The position numbers and the translations under genes are program-made. Positions 35,877 through 46,063 of a stretch of 64,000 bases of DNA are shown here, in pieces. Origin of the DNA: Protula sp. h YS-2021 (taxonomy: Eukaryota > Annelida > Polychaeta > Sabellida > Serpulidae); NCBI GenBank assembly GCA_949752745.1, contig OX457031.1:52647103-52711102 (forward strand), in the 5' to 3' direction. The notes under the pieces are model-generated. The model saw nothing but the letters and a program-made list of their open reading frames with translations. It searched no databases and was not told the DNA's origin. How positions within the stretch are numbered: the stretch's first letter is position 1; every line of letters starts with the position of its first letter.

Positions 35877-38800
35877 GTACAAAGCCAGATTTGCCGTGAT
35901 TTAAAAGGGTTGAAGCCATGTGCCAATTGCATGGATCCACATTCGGATGCAGAATGCTCCTTTATCAACTTTAGAAGGTAAAAAGAAATGCATTTCGGCT
36001 GTTTTTATTCATGGAAATACTGATCCCCTGGCCCGGTTTAGATGCCGAAGAGGCTGGTGGCTGACTAGTGCTACTACTTGTTCTGAAGTAGTTTTGAATA
36101 AACCAATTCGTACTTTCATACTTTCAAGGATGGTCAATTTAAAATCCACGAGGTGGAGTGAATACATGAGAGGAAGAAAAGAAGTAAATTTGATCTAGAT
36201 AGGCCAAAAGCCAACTTCAGTTGCTGCATGCAAACTTACGTTCACGGTTTACTATCAGCAACTTGTTTTTCATAATTTTCCACTAGCTAGCTAGGTTAAA
36301 ACTACAGAGCACATGTATTTGCTGTTGTTGATGTTGATTGAGGTCCCTACATGTCACAGATATGACGTTGTTGCCCGCACAAATGAAGGAGCAATAGTAC
36401 TTGTACTAATTAAAACGTTGTCACTCACTTCATTTTATATGTTAAAAATAATCGAACGTTTATAGGACATATTTTGTGCAGGATAACTTCAGTCGGACCT
36501 GGCATATACGTGGCCGGAGGTTTTACCAGAATAAAAAACCAGACTCCGCAGCATGCAGGTTCTGAGAAAGCTTCAGCGGATGTTGTCATGTCCTCAGGAG
36601 AAGCTTCAGATGTACTTTCCCATTTGCTTGTGCCAGTATCGAATCTTGTGAACAGGTATGGAATAGTATATCGTTGCCAAGATTAATGTGGCTTGTCCTG
36701 TAATATTTTATTTTCGAAGCATATAGAGATGTTTGGTATTGTACTTTCATTTGTTTTAGAATTACTTTAAAAGCGGTATGATAATGAAGTACATGGATTG
36801 ATATATAAGAGATTTAATATTCAAGGCTTTACGTTAACTTTTTCGGCAACTACCCGATGGGGCAAGTAGATTTTAAATCTACCTGCCCCAACAGTACTCT
36901 TACCTGCCCCACCTTTTGTCTCTTCTGTTGGTCACCCTTCTCCCCGCCCCTTCCCCCGCTCCCCCATCCGCGACACTCATAAACATTCCACTTATAAAGC
37001 ATGCATCAATGTATAGACGTTGTGTATCAAATATAGCAGTTCCTGAGTAAATGTCAAAACGCAGATGCCCTAAAAAAGTCTTACATCTTAAGCATGTTCT
37101 TCGGCCAGGCGGCAGCTGGTAAAGGTTTTGTTTTTTTTTTCTTGCGCTGGCCTCCCATGAACAGCGCTATAGTGTTGTGTGTGCTTGATAACCTTCAAAC
37201 GGCGGTCCTTCATTTGATATCAGAAATAAATCCGACAGCAGTTCAGTTTCTAAGCTGGCGCACCAGTCGCTTTTAACAAGTTTCACTGCAGAGAAATCTC
37301 GCTCACATATCGCGGTTGATATAGGTTGATACATTCTGAATGTTTTTTAATGTTCTGCAATTCGTTCGCGTGTTGTTGAAAAGTGGTAGCATGAAAGTCG
37401 GCGCATTTAAATTCCGGGACTTACTTAGCCCGACTGCCTAACACTTTGAACGTAGTATACCCATGAAAAAGATCCTCTTTGTCAAACTTTCTAAGCAGTG
37501 GTTCAAAATGATTTGTCAAATTGAGAGCAATTCTTAATTTGCTGTGCCGTGTTGGGTCAGGTTTTCTCTATCATCAGGCCACTCAAATGGGTCAAAATAC
37601 AGCGGGACAACCTGTGTTCGTTTGAGACAAAGTGACTCTTAATATTTGAATGTCTTAAAGATTCAGTTCCAAGAACAAAGCTAGATTTTACTGTGGCTCC
37701 AGGTCCATGATTGATACATGTATCACGATAAAGTTTTCCATCTTTCTCAAACAGTCCAGGAAAATCAACTTTCGAACGTGAAAGTGTCGTGACCGCTTGA
37801 CATCGTGTTAAACGTATTTGCTAGCTTTGGTATCCGATGTTTCTTCTTCAGCACCTTGTTCGGAATATGTTTTCTCCTTTTCAGTCTTTGAAATAACTTT
37901 AAATCTTTATTTGTCTAAAGAAATTTTTAAGTTCTTAACTTCGATAATTTTTCATATTATGCTGCAATTATTGTATCACAAGTGACGCGACGCTATATCT
38001 GGTGCATGTCTAGGCACAGTCCATCATCAACATAGAAACTGGCAACGTGCGAGTGGCTAGTATGTAGGTCAGGTGCAGCTAGCGGATTCAATTACTACAG
38101 TCGCTTTCTTGACAAGTATGTTGTTAAGGTATTATGTCACGCAACGCCCCCTTCCCCCAAACGGATCTATCTGCCAGGTGGAGCAGCTAACCGGGCGAGT
38201 CTGCCTGCCCCACCAGGCCTTTCACTTGCCCTGACAAGTGGGGCAGTCGTTAATATAAAGCCCTGATATTAAGGCATCTTTTCCGTTTCTTAACTTCAGG
38301 GATCGCTTCTTCCTTAAGCGCATGAAAGCAAATGGTGATGGCGTCATTGCCAGACTGGAAACGCCAGGAAGGACAGATGTGTGCGACAAGTGCGACCTGG
38401 GGATCTTCAATGCACACCAACTGTGTACACAATGTGGAAGAAGCCTGTGCATAAGTTGCAGCTTTGAGGACTCCTGCAAGTCTGCGACCGGTCATCGTAC
38501 CGAACATGTCGTTGAACCTGCAGTGGTACACAGCTCACTAAAAGGTAAAGAACGTCTGAAAAAAATTTGTGCCAGAATCTTTCAGGGCAGCGCGGTATAA
38601 CCGGTACATCGGAATATCACACCTTAAAACTTTCAGCATTTTATAATCTGGGAATTTGCTCCCATCAGAAACCAAAAAAACACGGCTAACTCGAAAATAC
38701 GATTTACTCGATAAAATTGGAAATACCTGGCGATTTCGAGTAAACGGTGTTTCAATGTTTTTAGTAAGCATCCCGTTTTCAGCAAATTATGTATAATGGG

Positions 38801-41800
38801 ATAATGATTTCACAAATGCAATTATTTACAGCTTGTGAAGACTTCATTGACAATGCGATAGATATTGCACAAAAGTGGGGTGTTGTGGAGAAGCAGATAA
38901 GTGGCTCGGGCAAGTTAAAGCCAATACTGCTTGAGGAAATGCGTGCTCGGTATCCCGGCTGTGAGATTGGTGTCAGTGGTGAAACACTAGTCACCATCAC
39001 CAATTCTGCAAACAGCGCCCCGTTGTTTGAATATCTATCTACAGAAGGTGACTACACGAACTTTGCATTGACTGTATATTTTTTTATAAGAGTTTCATCT
39101 ATGTTACATAAATACAAGTAATGGTGTTATCGTTAAATGTATATATGCATATTGTAAAATTGTAGTCTTTTTATACGACGTTTCCTGTTTGCATTTTTTA
39201 CATTTGTGTAGTATGCAATGATCTGGTTATTGAAATTAGAAACGAAATTTGTATAATATTTAGCATGGTTTCATTTGTATATGAGTGGTTGATCAGATAA
39301 TGAAGAAAAACTATTATTAGGCCCCAACCCTTCGGACTGAGTCCTGTAGGTTTGGGGGTGTCCGTCCGTCTGTCCGTCATCGCCTTATACCCCTATGAAT
39401 TTGGGGGGCGGTTGGGGCCTGCTTGTGTTTCACAAATACTTACTTGTTTATGTTGTTAAAGGGTATCCTTTCATCGTCGAATGCCACAAGGAGGTAAACG
39501 ATGACTTTTGGCGACCTGAGTCAGTTGCAGAGACATGCGGCGACGTTGAAGCCACTGTCAGAGTTATGGGGAATAAGAAGTCGAAGCGTATGCTGTTATC
39601 GGACTTCTTTAGGTAAATATTAGAATTGCGTATAGCAGTTAATAAGTTTTGATATGGCCGTAATACGTATAGTAGCAATAGCAAAGAAATTGTGTCAATT
39701 ATATCGACACGAAACGCAATAAATTATTTTGTTATACATAAAAGACATGTGTTGTGTTACAGAGGATTAGGTGAAGTTGGAGGCGAAAAGGTCAAGATAT
39801 GCGACTATCCAGAAACAGACCCATGCCTCCAACTTTCTCTTCCAAGCGTTGTGGAAGAGTTCACAAAAATCCTGCCATTCAAGCGATTCTTGGCTCCAGA
39901 AGGCCCAATGAATATGGTACGTACGTAATAAAAGCATTATGAAGAGTGAAAGTAAATATTATGTTTTCATGTAGACATGGTTGTAATGTTAACATGGCAG
40001 TGTTCAGAAGAAAAAAAAGTTGGGTCCTTATCATTTTGTCACTGACATTAACATATTTCAACGTTCCAGGTATCTGCATGCCACTGGGCCACGTACTATC
40101 CGGACGTCGGTCCAAAGTTATTCTGCGGGCATGGATCGCTGACCGAAGAGGACCCCACAAACCTCCACTCAGACCTTGCTGATGCTGCCAACCTTTGTGT
40201 CTTTGCACAAGAGTTGCCTCAAAAAGTTGAAAGAGATACCCTTGATGGCAAGAAGAAAAGGGCGGCAGCCAAGTGGCATATCTTTCAAAGGCACGACTAC
40301 AACCTCGTAGTCAGGTGAGTGGATTCTCAAGTTTTCATTTACCTGGTGACTGGATAGGGAGGGAATTAGTTGCCCCACACAATGAAGCAGGTATATATTT
40401 TGAAACTGTCTGCGATGTTTAACTGTTTGTATCTATGTAAGTTTTTGTCTACTACTTTATCACAGCAATAGACCTGAAAAAAGCCAATTGTTTTCTTCAG
40501 ATAAACAGTATATTCGTTAATTCGAATTCATTTGTATAAATGTGTGCTAAGAACTGTCGGGACGCAGCATGTTCATATTTAATTCATTGAACTGTGATTT
40601 ATTAAAATCTTTGAGGCAGATATTTGCAAAGGAAGAAGGGCGTCAGCTACGACCCAATCCAACAGCGTGAATGCTACTTGTCTGCAGAAGACATGGCACG
40701 CTTAAAGGAAGATTATGGCGTACAGCCCTTGACAGTTGTTCAATGTGTTGGGGATTTGGTAGTTATACCAGGAAACCTTCTCCATCAGGTGTGATACGTA
40801 TAGTAGGCCATTAATTATAGCTAAAAAGGAGTCAATTTTATTGTCAATGGTGTAAAGTTATAATGAATGAAAAAGTTTAATGAAAAAATAAAGTTTTGTA
40901 AGAGTAAATCAAAATGAATCAGAAGTTAATTATGTCTTCATTTTCTGTAAAAATGTATTTTTGGCGATTTTTTATTTTTTATTTTTTTGGGCTTGCCAAT
41001 GTTGTACTTTTAAGCAAGGAATTTTTTTCCTCGTGACTGATTGGGGGCGGGAGAGACATATCCGTTTTTGTTTTAACAAAAACACTGGACAGTCTAGTTA
41101 ATTTAGAAAATAGAGAAAATTTGTGTACACTATTGTAGACAGTACAAGCAAGAAATTCATGCATTGATACTTATGGTACACACAGCGGCCACGAGTTACA
41201 AGTGGATGTTGCGAAAGGAAATATAGTATCCTATTTTCTGTTACAGGTGAACAACTTAAGTGCTACAATTAAGTTGGCCATTGATTATGTGAGCCCATTC
41301 AATGCCAATGAGTATCTGAGGAATTTGAGACGAATCAAGAAAGAAACTCACAGAGAAGATTATATTGGCATTGAGCGCGTTCTATATTACGGCCTGTTGA
41401 GAGCACTTAAGACTTTGCAAAGCGCTGATGAGGTCCGCAAACAAGTTGCCGAAAACAAGACAGAGGTTTGTACATAAAATAATACTATTATTACATATGG
41501 AGATAACATACACAGTTCAAATGTCCATGAAATGAAATTGGTTGGATAGTGACAATAGTTTTGCTATAATTAACTTTCAAAATGATACCGGGAGTCTCCA
41601 AAAAGAAGCCCAGGGCCAGAGGTTCTCATATTGAAACCAAATAGATGCACCTATGCCGTGAATACTAGTCTGGAAGTGCAGGCGTTAGTAGGGGTTGCTT
41701 AGTGTGTACTAGGCTTGATAAGGGAACTGCCTTGTGCCTCGTGGGATTAAGCGTAACAGTGTCGCCGGTAAATATTCGAACGTATTTTAGACTGTGAGGG

Positions 41801-42007
41801 AGAGGGGTTTTCATTTGGAATGAAAGGAAAGTGTTTATAAATGTATTTGCATATTTATAGATTGGCGAACTCAAAAAGGAAAAGGAGGAAATGACTCAGG
41901 AACTTTTGTCTCTCCGAGCTGCGAATGAAAACCTTAAACGAGAGCTCTCTCTTCAAGCATGTAGACTTGAGAAGATGGAGAATGAGAGAGAGCAATTTCA
42001 ACGTTAA
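35877..42007 (+). CDS. KDM3/JMJD1-like JmjC-domain gene (10 exons, 5' end not identified)
   Basis: Exons: 35877-35977, 36482-36655, 38300-38544, 38832-39047, 39462-39612, 39763-39916, 40070-40314, 40620-40788, 41247-41465, 41861-42007 (TAA). All splice sites are GT-AG, all phases agree, and about 606 codons are open. The first exon holds CANCMDPHSDAEC...FINFRR. The third holds a C2HC4 finger (CDKCDLGIFNAHQLCTQCGRSLC) as in KDM3A/B. Exons 5-9 form a JmjC domain: FWRPES, then PTNLHSDLADAANL with the HxD iron ligands (about residues 380/382), then GDLVVIPGNLLHQ with the distal His (about 484). The last exon is a coiled coil. The family removes H3K9me1/2 in the nucleus using Fe(II) and 2-oxoglutarate; activity here is inferred. 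It is shorter than vertebrate KDM3 (over 1,000 aa); N-terminal exons may lie upstream or be absent. Confidence 0.8.
36822..38265 (-). mobile_element. hAT-type DNA transposon remnant in intron 2 of the JmjC gene
   Basis: A 1,444-bp insertion with ends CAAGGCTTTACGTTAAC and, reversed, CAGGGCTTTATATTAAC, flanked by ATATT at 36817-36821 and 38266-38270. On the minus strand about 37,830-37,170 holds decayed transposase: YFDPFEWPDDRE, then ICERDFSAVKLVKSDW (the hAT dimerisation region) and ISNEGPP. Stops interrupt it. The paralogous intron at 61053-61330 lacks it and is only 278 bp. Confidence 0.7.
38300..38544 (+). CDS. KDM3-type C2HC4 zinc-finger exon
   Basis: The spacing C-x2-C-x7-H-x2-C-x2-C-x4-C-x2-C matches the zinc finger in front of the JmjC domain in KDM3 proteins, where it is needed for activity. 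It is followed by GHRTEH. Acceptor TTAACTTCAG, donor AAAAG|gtaaag. A shorter relative lies at 61331-61514. Confidence 0.75.
39319..39449 (+). repeat. Family A repeat, copy 3
   Basis: In intron 4 of the JmjC gene, ending 12 bp before the exon-5 acceptor. The hairpin's right arm is degenerate (ACTGAGTCCTG). Confidence 0.85.
40070..41465 (+). CDS. JmjC catalytic exons (7-9)
   Basis: Exon 7 (40070-40314) carries YYPDVGPKLF and NLHSDLADAANLCVF, with the HxD pair. Exon 8 (40620-40788) carries VVQCVGDLVVIPGNLLHQ with the third ligand. Exon 9 (41247-41465) carries VNNLSATIKLAIDYVSP, equivalent to the KDM3 stretch that follows the His. All three metal ligands are present, so this copy looks catalytically competent. 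Confidence 0.8.
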
Positions 42008-42140
42008 ATGAGGGAAATGACAGGGCAAGTTGCCTCCCTAAAGTAACATTGAAAATATATATATATATATATAGCGTAATGCTTAAGGAGACCTCACGTA
42101 TTGATTTGTAAGGTTTAGAGAGACCGAAAAATTATATATA

Positions 42141-42821
42141 CAGACGAAACCGGTCTATCGCATAGCCAATTTGCCAAGCCCTGTTATGCGTTTATCCGAT
42201 ATATGCGTTTATTCGGAGTACTCTTGTCTATATTTTCAGCGGTTGTTATTAGACGTGCACCCCCACCCCTCCTCCCCGCATTTCATTTTTTCTTCTTGGC
42301 CGCGTATTTAAATGATGACTTTGCACTCAGGGTTATGTGAGGCAACGTGGGGATTAAGGGTTTCAGGCCATTATTTAGTGAGAGCTCAGGCAGCGCGGGG
42401 ATTAGAGTTGCAGGCCATTATCTAGCGTCAGCTAAGGCAGTGCAGATATTAACGGTCATTATCTAGTGAGAACTGAGAGAGTGTGGTGATTAAGAGTTAG
42501 AGATTCACTGTTAACAACCGCAAGTGGGTTGGTACATGTACACAATGGGTCAAGCAAACAGAAGACAATGGATTAGATAAATAAACGAGGAGCAGCTCAC
42601 TGCCTTAGTTTGCTTTAAGTGTGGTATGCTTGGAGAGTCACCCAGAATTATGCAATTAACCGGTGTGCTTCCCATTTTATCCAGTTTATGCGATTAAGCG
42701 GTATTCAATTATCCGGTTAAATTTCCAACAGAGAGCATTGGAAATGGTTTGGGATTTGCGAATAATATACAGTTAACCAATTTATGCGTTTAACCGGTAT
42801 GCGATTAAGTGATTTCATCTG
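42141..42821. mobile_element. Tc1/mariner- or pogo-type MITE
   Basis: Inverted ends CAGACGAAACCGGTCTATCGCAT and, reversed, CAGATGAAATCACTTAATCGCAT, each flanked by TA. About 680 bp, no transposase seen. Internal ATGCG(T/A)TTAACCGGT-like words repeat. It lies between the JmjC gene and the C2H2 exon. Confidence 0.55.
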
Positions 42822-42962
42822 TATACATATATATACTTAGTAAAGTGGCAGAAAGTGCAACCGTTTTTGTGTTAAGTTCTTAAAGTGCGATTTAAGATTC
42901 GCGGTAGTACAATGATTATTAGACTGTTGAGAGAAATATTTACATGTAACATAAAATTGCAG

Positions 42963-43362
42963 GTTAATCCAGGAGAGACAAACAACGGAGCCTTTGAAAG
43001 CCAGGGTGACGATTTGTTCAACTGGTGCAACTGCAGACATTTCATCCACGTGCAGTGTTGCTAGAGGAAGTGCAAGCGCAACCTCGACTGTAACAGTGAA
43101 ATCTGGTGATGTACAAGTACATGAGCCGTTGCACATCGAACAAAATCTAAACCTTGACAATGTCCCCCAAGAACAGGAAATTAAAAAACCCGAAGAGAAC
43201 CTTGCTTATAAATGCACCAGATGCAGGACACGGGCATTTATGACCAGCGCAGAGTTGCAAGAGCATATGCAAGTGCATACTGTTGTCTGTGACATGTGTG
43301 GAAAATCTTATTCTAGGGCTTTTGACCTAAAAAGACACCTGCGAGACGTCCACCAAGCGTGA
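42963..43362 (+). CDS. C2H2 zinc-finger terminal exon
   Basis: After the acceptor AAATTGCAG the frame is open to TGA at 43360-43362. It encodes a Thr/Ser/Val-rich part, then two fingers: CTRCRTRAFMTSAELQEHMQVH and CDMCGKSYSRAFDLKRHLRDVH. C2H2 fingers bind nucleic acid or protein. It enters in a phase that does not continue exon 9 of the upstream JmjC gene, so it is either a separate small gene or belongs to an exon I could not find. A second frame is also open for the first 90 bases or so. Confidence 0.5.
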
Positions 43363-43371
43363 ACGTATAAT

Positions 43372-43907
43372 GTGACACTGCAGTCTCTGGCACACATGGT
43401 CTCAAACCACAAACTGTTATACGTATCACTTTGCAACTCTTCAAATGTAGATCATCATCGTCTGGTCTGTATTTTTGACTCACGAATACGGTTTGTTAGT
43501 CCCAAACCGGGGGCTTTAAACCCGGGAGGGGAGGAGCCATTAAGAGCCAGGGTTACGATTTGTTCCACTGGTACATCTGCAGACATTTCATCCACGTGCA
43601 GTGTTGCTAGAGGAAGTGCAAGCACAACCTCGGCTGTCACAGCGATATCTGGTGATGTACACGTAGCCGAGCAGTTGCACATCGAACAAGAGCTAAACCT
43701 TGACGACGTCCTCCAAGAACAGACAATTAAAAAAACCAAACAGGACTTGCTTATAAATGCTCCAGATGCAGGACACGGGAATCTATGACCAGCGCAGAGT
43801 TGCAAGAGCATATGCAAGTGCATGCTGTTATCTGTGACATGTGTGGAAAAACTTATTCTAGGGCTTTTGACCTAAAAAGACACCTGCGAGACGTCCACAA
43901 TGCGTGA
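43372..43907 (+). pseudogene. Tandem copy of the C2H2 exon, frameshifted
   Basis: This repeats 42963-43510 at an offset of about 546 bp with high identity. The N-terminal part is open, but a one-base deletion (ACCTTGC to ACTTGC near 43748) shifts the frame before the fingers. The fingers remain readable in another frame (CDMCGKTYSRAFDLKRH) up to TGA 43905-43907. Confidence 0.75.
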
Positions 43908-44187
43908 ACGTATGTGACACTGCAGTCTCTTGCACACTTGGTCTCAAACCACAAACTGTTATACGTATCACTTTGCAACTCTTCAGATGTAGATCATCAT
44001 CGTCTGGTCTGTATTTTTGACTCACGAATACAGTTTGTTAACCCCCAGCCAGGGGCTTTAGACCCGGGAAGGGAGGTATTAGATTGGGTGTTCTCCGTCT
44101 TGTCTGTCCGTCTATCTGTCACTTTTTTATGCCCTGTTTTGTCGACAGCTTATCTCTCCAACTATGATGCGATTGCTTTGAGGTCAT

Positions 44188-44260
44188 TATGTCTCCCCGA
44201 CCAAGGGGAGACATATAGTGTTTCTACGTTCTGTGTGTGTGTGTGAGAGAGGTCGTGTAC
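44188..44260 (+). repeat. Hairpin and (TG)n, short copy of the 52.7-kb family
   Basis: The same 28-bp palindrome and ATAGTGTTTCTACGTTCTGTG as 52727, without the 311-bp monomers. Confidence 0.8.
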
Positions 44261-45119
44261 CCCGCGAACTCGGCAGTGTGTTAGTTTTTTTCGTCAATTT
44301 AAGACCTTCGAAGTGGGCCTTTTTTTGCAAAGTGGGCTTCTCGAGCCGGAAGCCAACTAGGTTTACAATTTTATTTTGGCTCGAATGTGCAAAGCAGACA
44401 TTAATTCCATATCCGCCTTGGGCCCACTTTGCATAAAATCTGGTTTTCACTGAAAATTTCAGTGTGTTTGGTGTGTTTCACTGAAACTGTAGGGGGTACT
44501 GCAATAGAAAAGTGTGTGAACGGTTTGTACATATTAATTATGTTTTCTGACAATTTCTGGTCAATCAGGTGGCCTCAGCGTGGTTTTCACATGTTTGCTG
44601 GATCAATCACATGGCGGCAAATTAAAAGCACGTGTAGGGTATACCTCAAGATAGTGGGGATGTGAACTTGGTATGGCGGGAAGCTGATATTTTCAGACCT
44701 CTAAAAATCGCTGCACAGTTTTCGTAATAACGGAAAGCTACATAAACTATCATTGTTTCTTCTTAAAAGTCACTTTACTATAGGAAAAAGTTTATAAACT
44801 ATGTCAGGGAGAAGAAATACAGTGCAGTTTTGAAGGCTGACACCCCGCTATCATCGGAAGAAACCATGGCACTCTGCTCCCGTATTATCACATTTTTAAG
44901 TTCAATAGCAAAGCTATTATGAACAATTCTTGTGTGATTAATTTTATATACTGTTATGAAAAGTTTTGTTTTCCTTTTGGTTGGGTTGTTCATTTTATTG
45001 AAAAATTGCGGCCTGTTTTTAAGTGCGTAATCTTCTGACGTACGTTGTCATTGTGTACTTGCTGAAATGGGCCCATTGGTGTGCATGGTTGGCGGTTTCT
45101 TCATAATTTTACACGCACC

Positions 45120-45660
45120 GACCTGTCATACTCTTCAACAGCTGTCCCCCTCTCTCCACACTCACAGTTATTCATTTTTCCCCACAGAGTGAATATATGC
45201 GATCGACCACGTGTCGGTCGGTCTGTCGGTCTGTCAGCAAGAGCTTATTAACACGCTAACTTAAAAACTGCTGCAAGGATTTTCATGAAACTGGGCCTAT
45301 AGCTTCTATGGCAACAAACACAGATCGGCATTGCAAATGGGCCAAAAAGGAGCAGCTGGAAAATTTCAGCTATCAGTTGACTTGTTAACACGATATTTCA
45401 AGAACAACTGCAATGATTTTAATGAAACTTGGTGTGTATATTCTGTGCGCACTACCAAGGATCAGTATTGTCAATGGGTTAGGCTGGCCCAAGGAAAATG
45501 AGCCGAATGCACTTCGAAATTTATGAAATTCTGGAAATCATTCAGCATTGGAATGAGTTTGTTAACGCGATATCTCAAGAACAACTGCAAGGATTTTAAT
45601 GAAACTTGGTGTGTATTTTCTGTGGGCACTAACAAGGATCGGTATTGTCAATGAGCTAGT
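45120..45660 (+). repeat. (GGTC)n/(TGTC)n-led monomer repeat
   Basis: After CGTGTCGGTCGGTCTGTCGG, imperfect monomers of about 176 bp (GTTAACRCGATATYTCAAGAA at about 45,385 and 45,561) contain TTTTAATGAAACTTGGTGTG. The first part recurs at 50040-50160 on the far side of the retrotransposon. Confidence 0.8.
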
Positions 45661-45680
45661 GTCGAGTTTCCGTTTATAAG

Positions 45681-46057
45681 CCCTGGGCTTCTTTTTGGAG
45701 ACTCCCGGTATCATTTTGAAAGTTAATTACAGCAAAACTATTGTCACTATCCAATCAATTCCATTTCATGGACATTTGAACTGTGTAGGTTATCTACATA
45801 TGTAATAATAGTATTATTTTATGTACAAACCTCTGTCTTGTTTTCGGCAACTTGTTTGCGGACCTCATCAGCGCTTTGCAAAGTCTTAAGTGCTCTCAAC
45901 AGGCCGTAATATAGAACGCGCTCAATGCCAATATAATCTTCTCTGTGAGTTTCTTCTCTTCCTTGATTCGTCTCAAATTCCTCAGATACTCATTGGTATT
46001 GAATGGGCTCACATTATCAATGGCTAACTTAATTGTAGCACTTAAGTTGTTCACCTG
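45681..46057 (-). pseudogene. Inverted copy of JmjC exon 9 and flanking introns
   Basis: The reverse complement matches 41244-41616: acceptor, exon (46054-45831) and donor-side intron. A 5-bp insertion inside the exon (RRIKEEKK instead of RRIKKETH) shifts the frame, so it is non-functional. The match ends at 46057-46063, exactly where the retrotransposon 3' end begins. Intron is included, so it is a DNA-level copy. Confidence 0.88.
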
Positions 46058-46063
46058 TAACAG

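Larger units (their letters stand above)
33509..38544 (+). repeat. Segmental duplication, copy 1
   Basis: This collinear segment matches 57013-61514: 33509-33620 with 57013-57120; 34262-34763 with 57957-58530; 35060-35100 with 59840-59875; 35740-35977 with 59875-60348; 36230-36655 with 60600-61052; 38300-38460 with 61331-61490. The differences are mainly insertions: 35100-35739 and the hAT element here, LINE and MITE pieces in the other copy. Confidence 0.75.
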
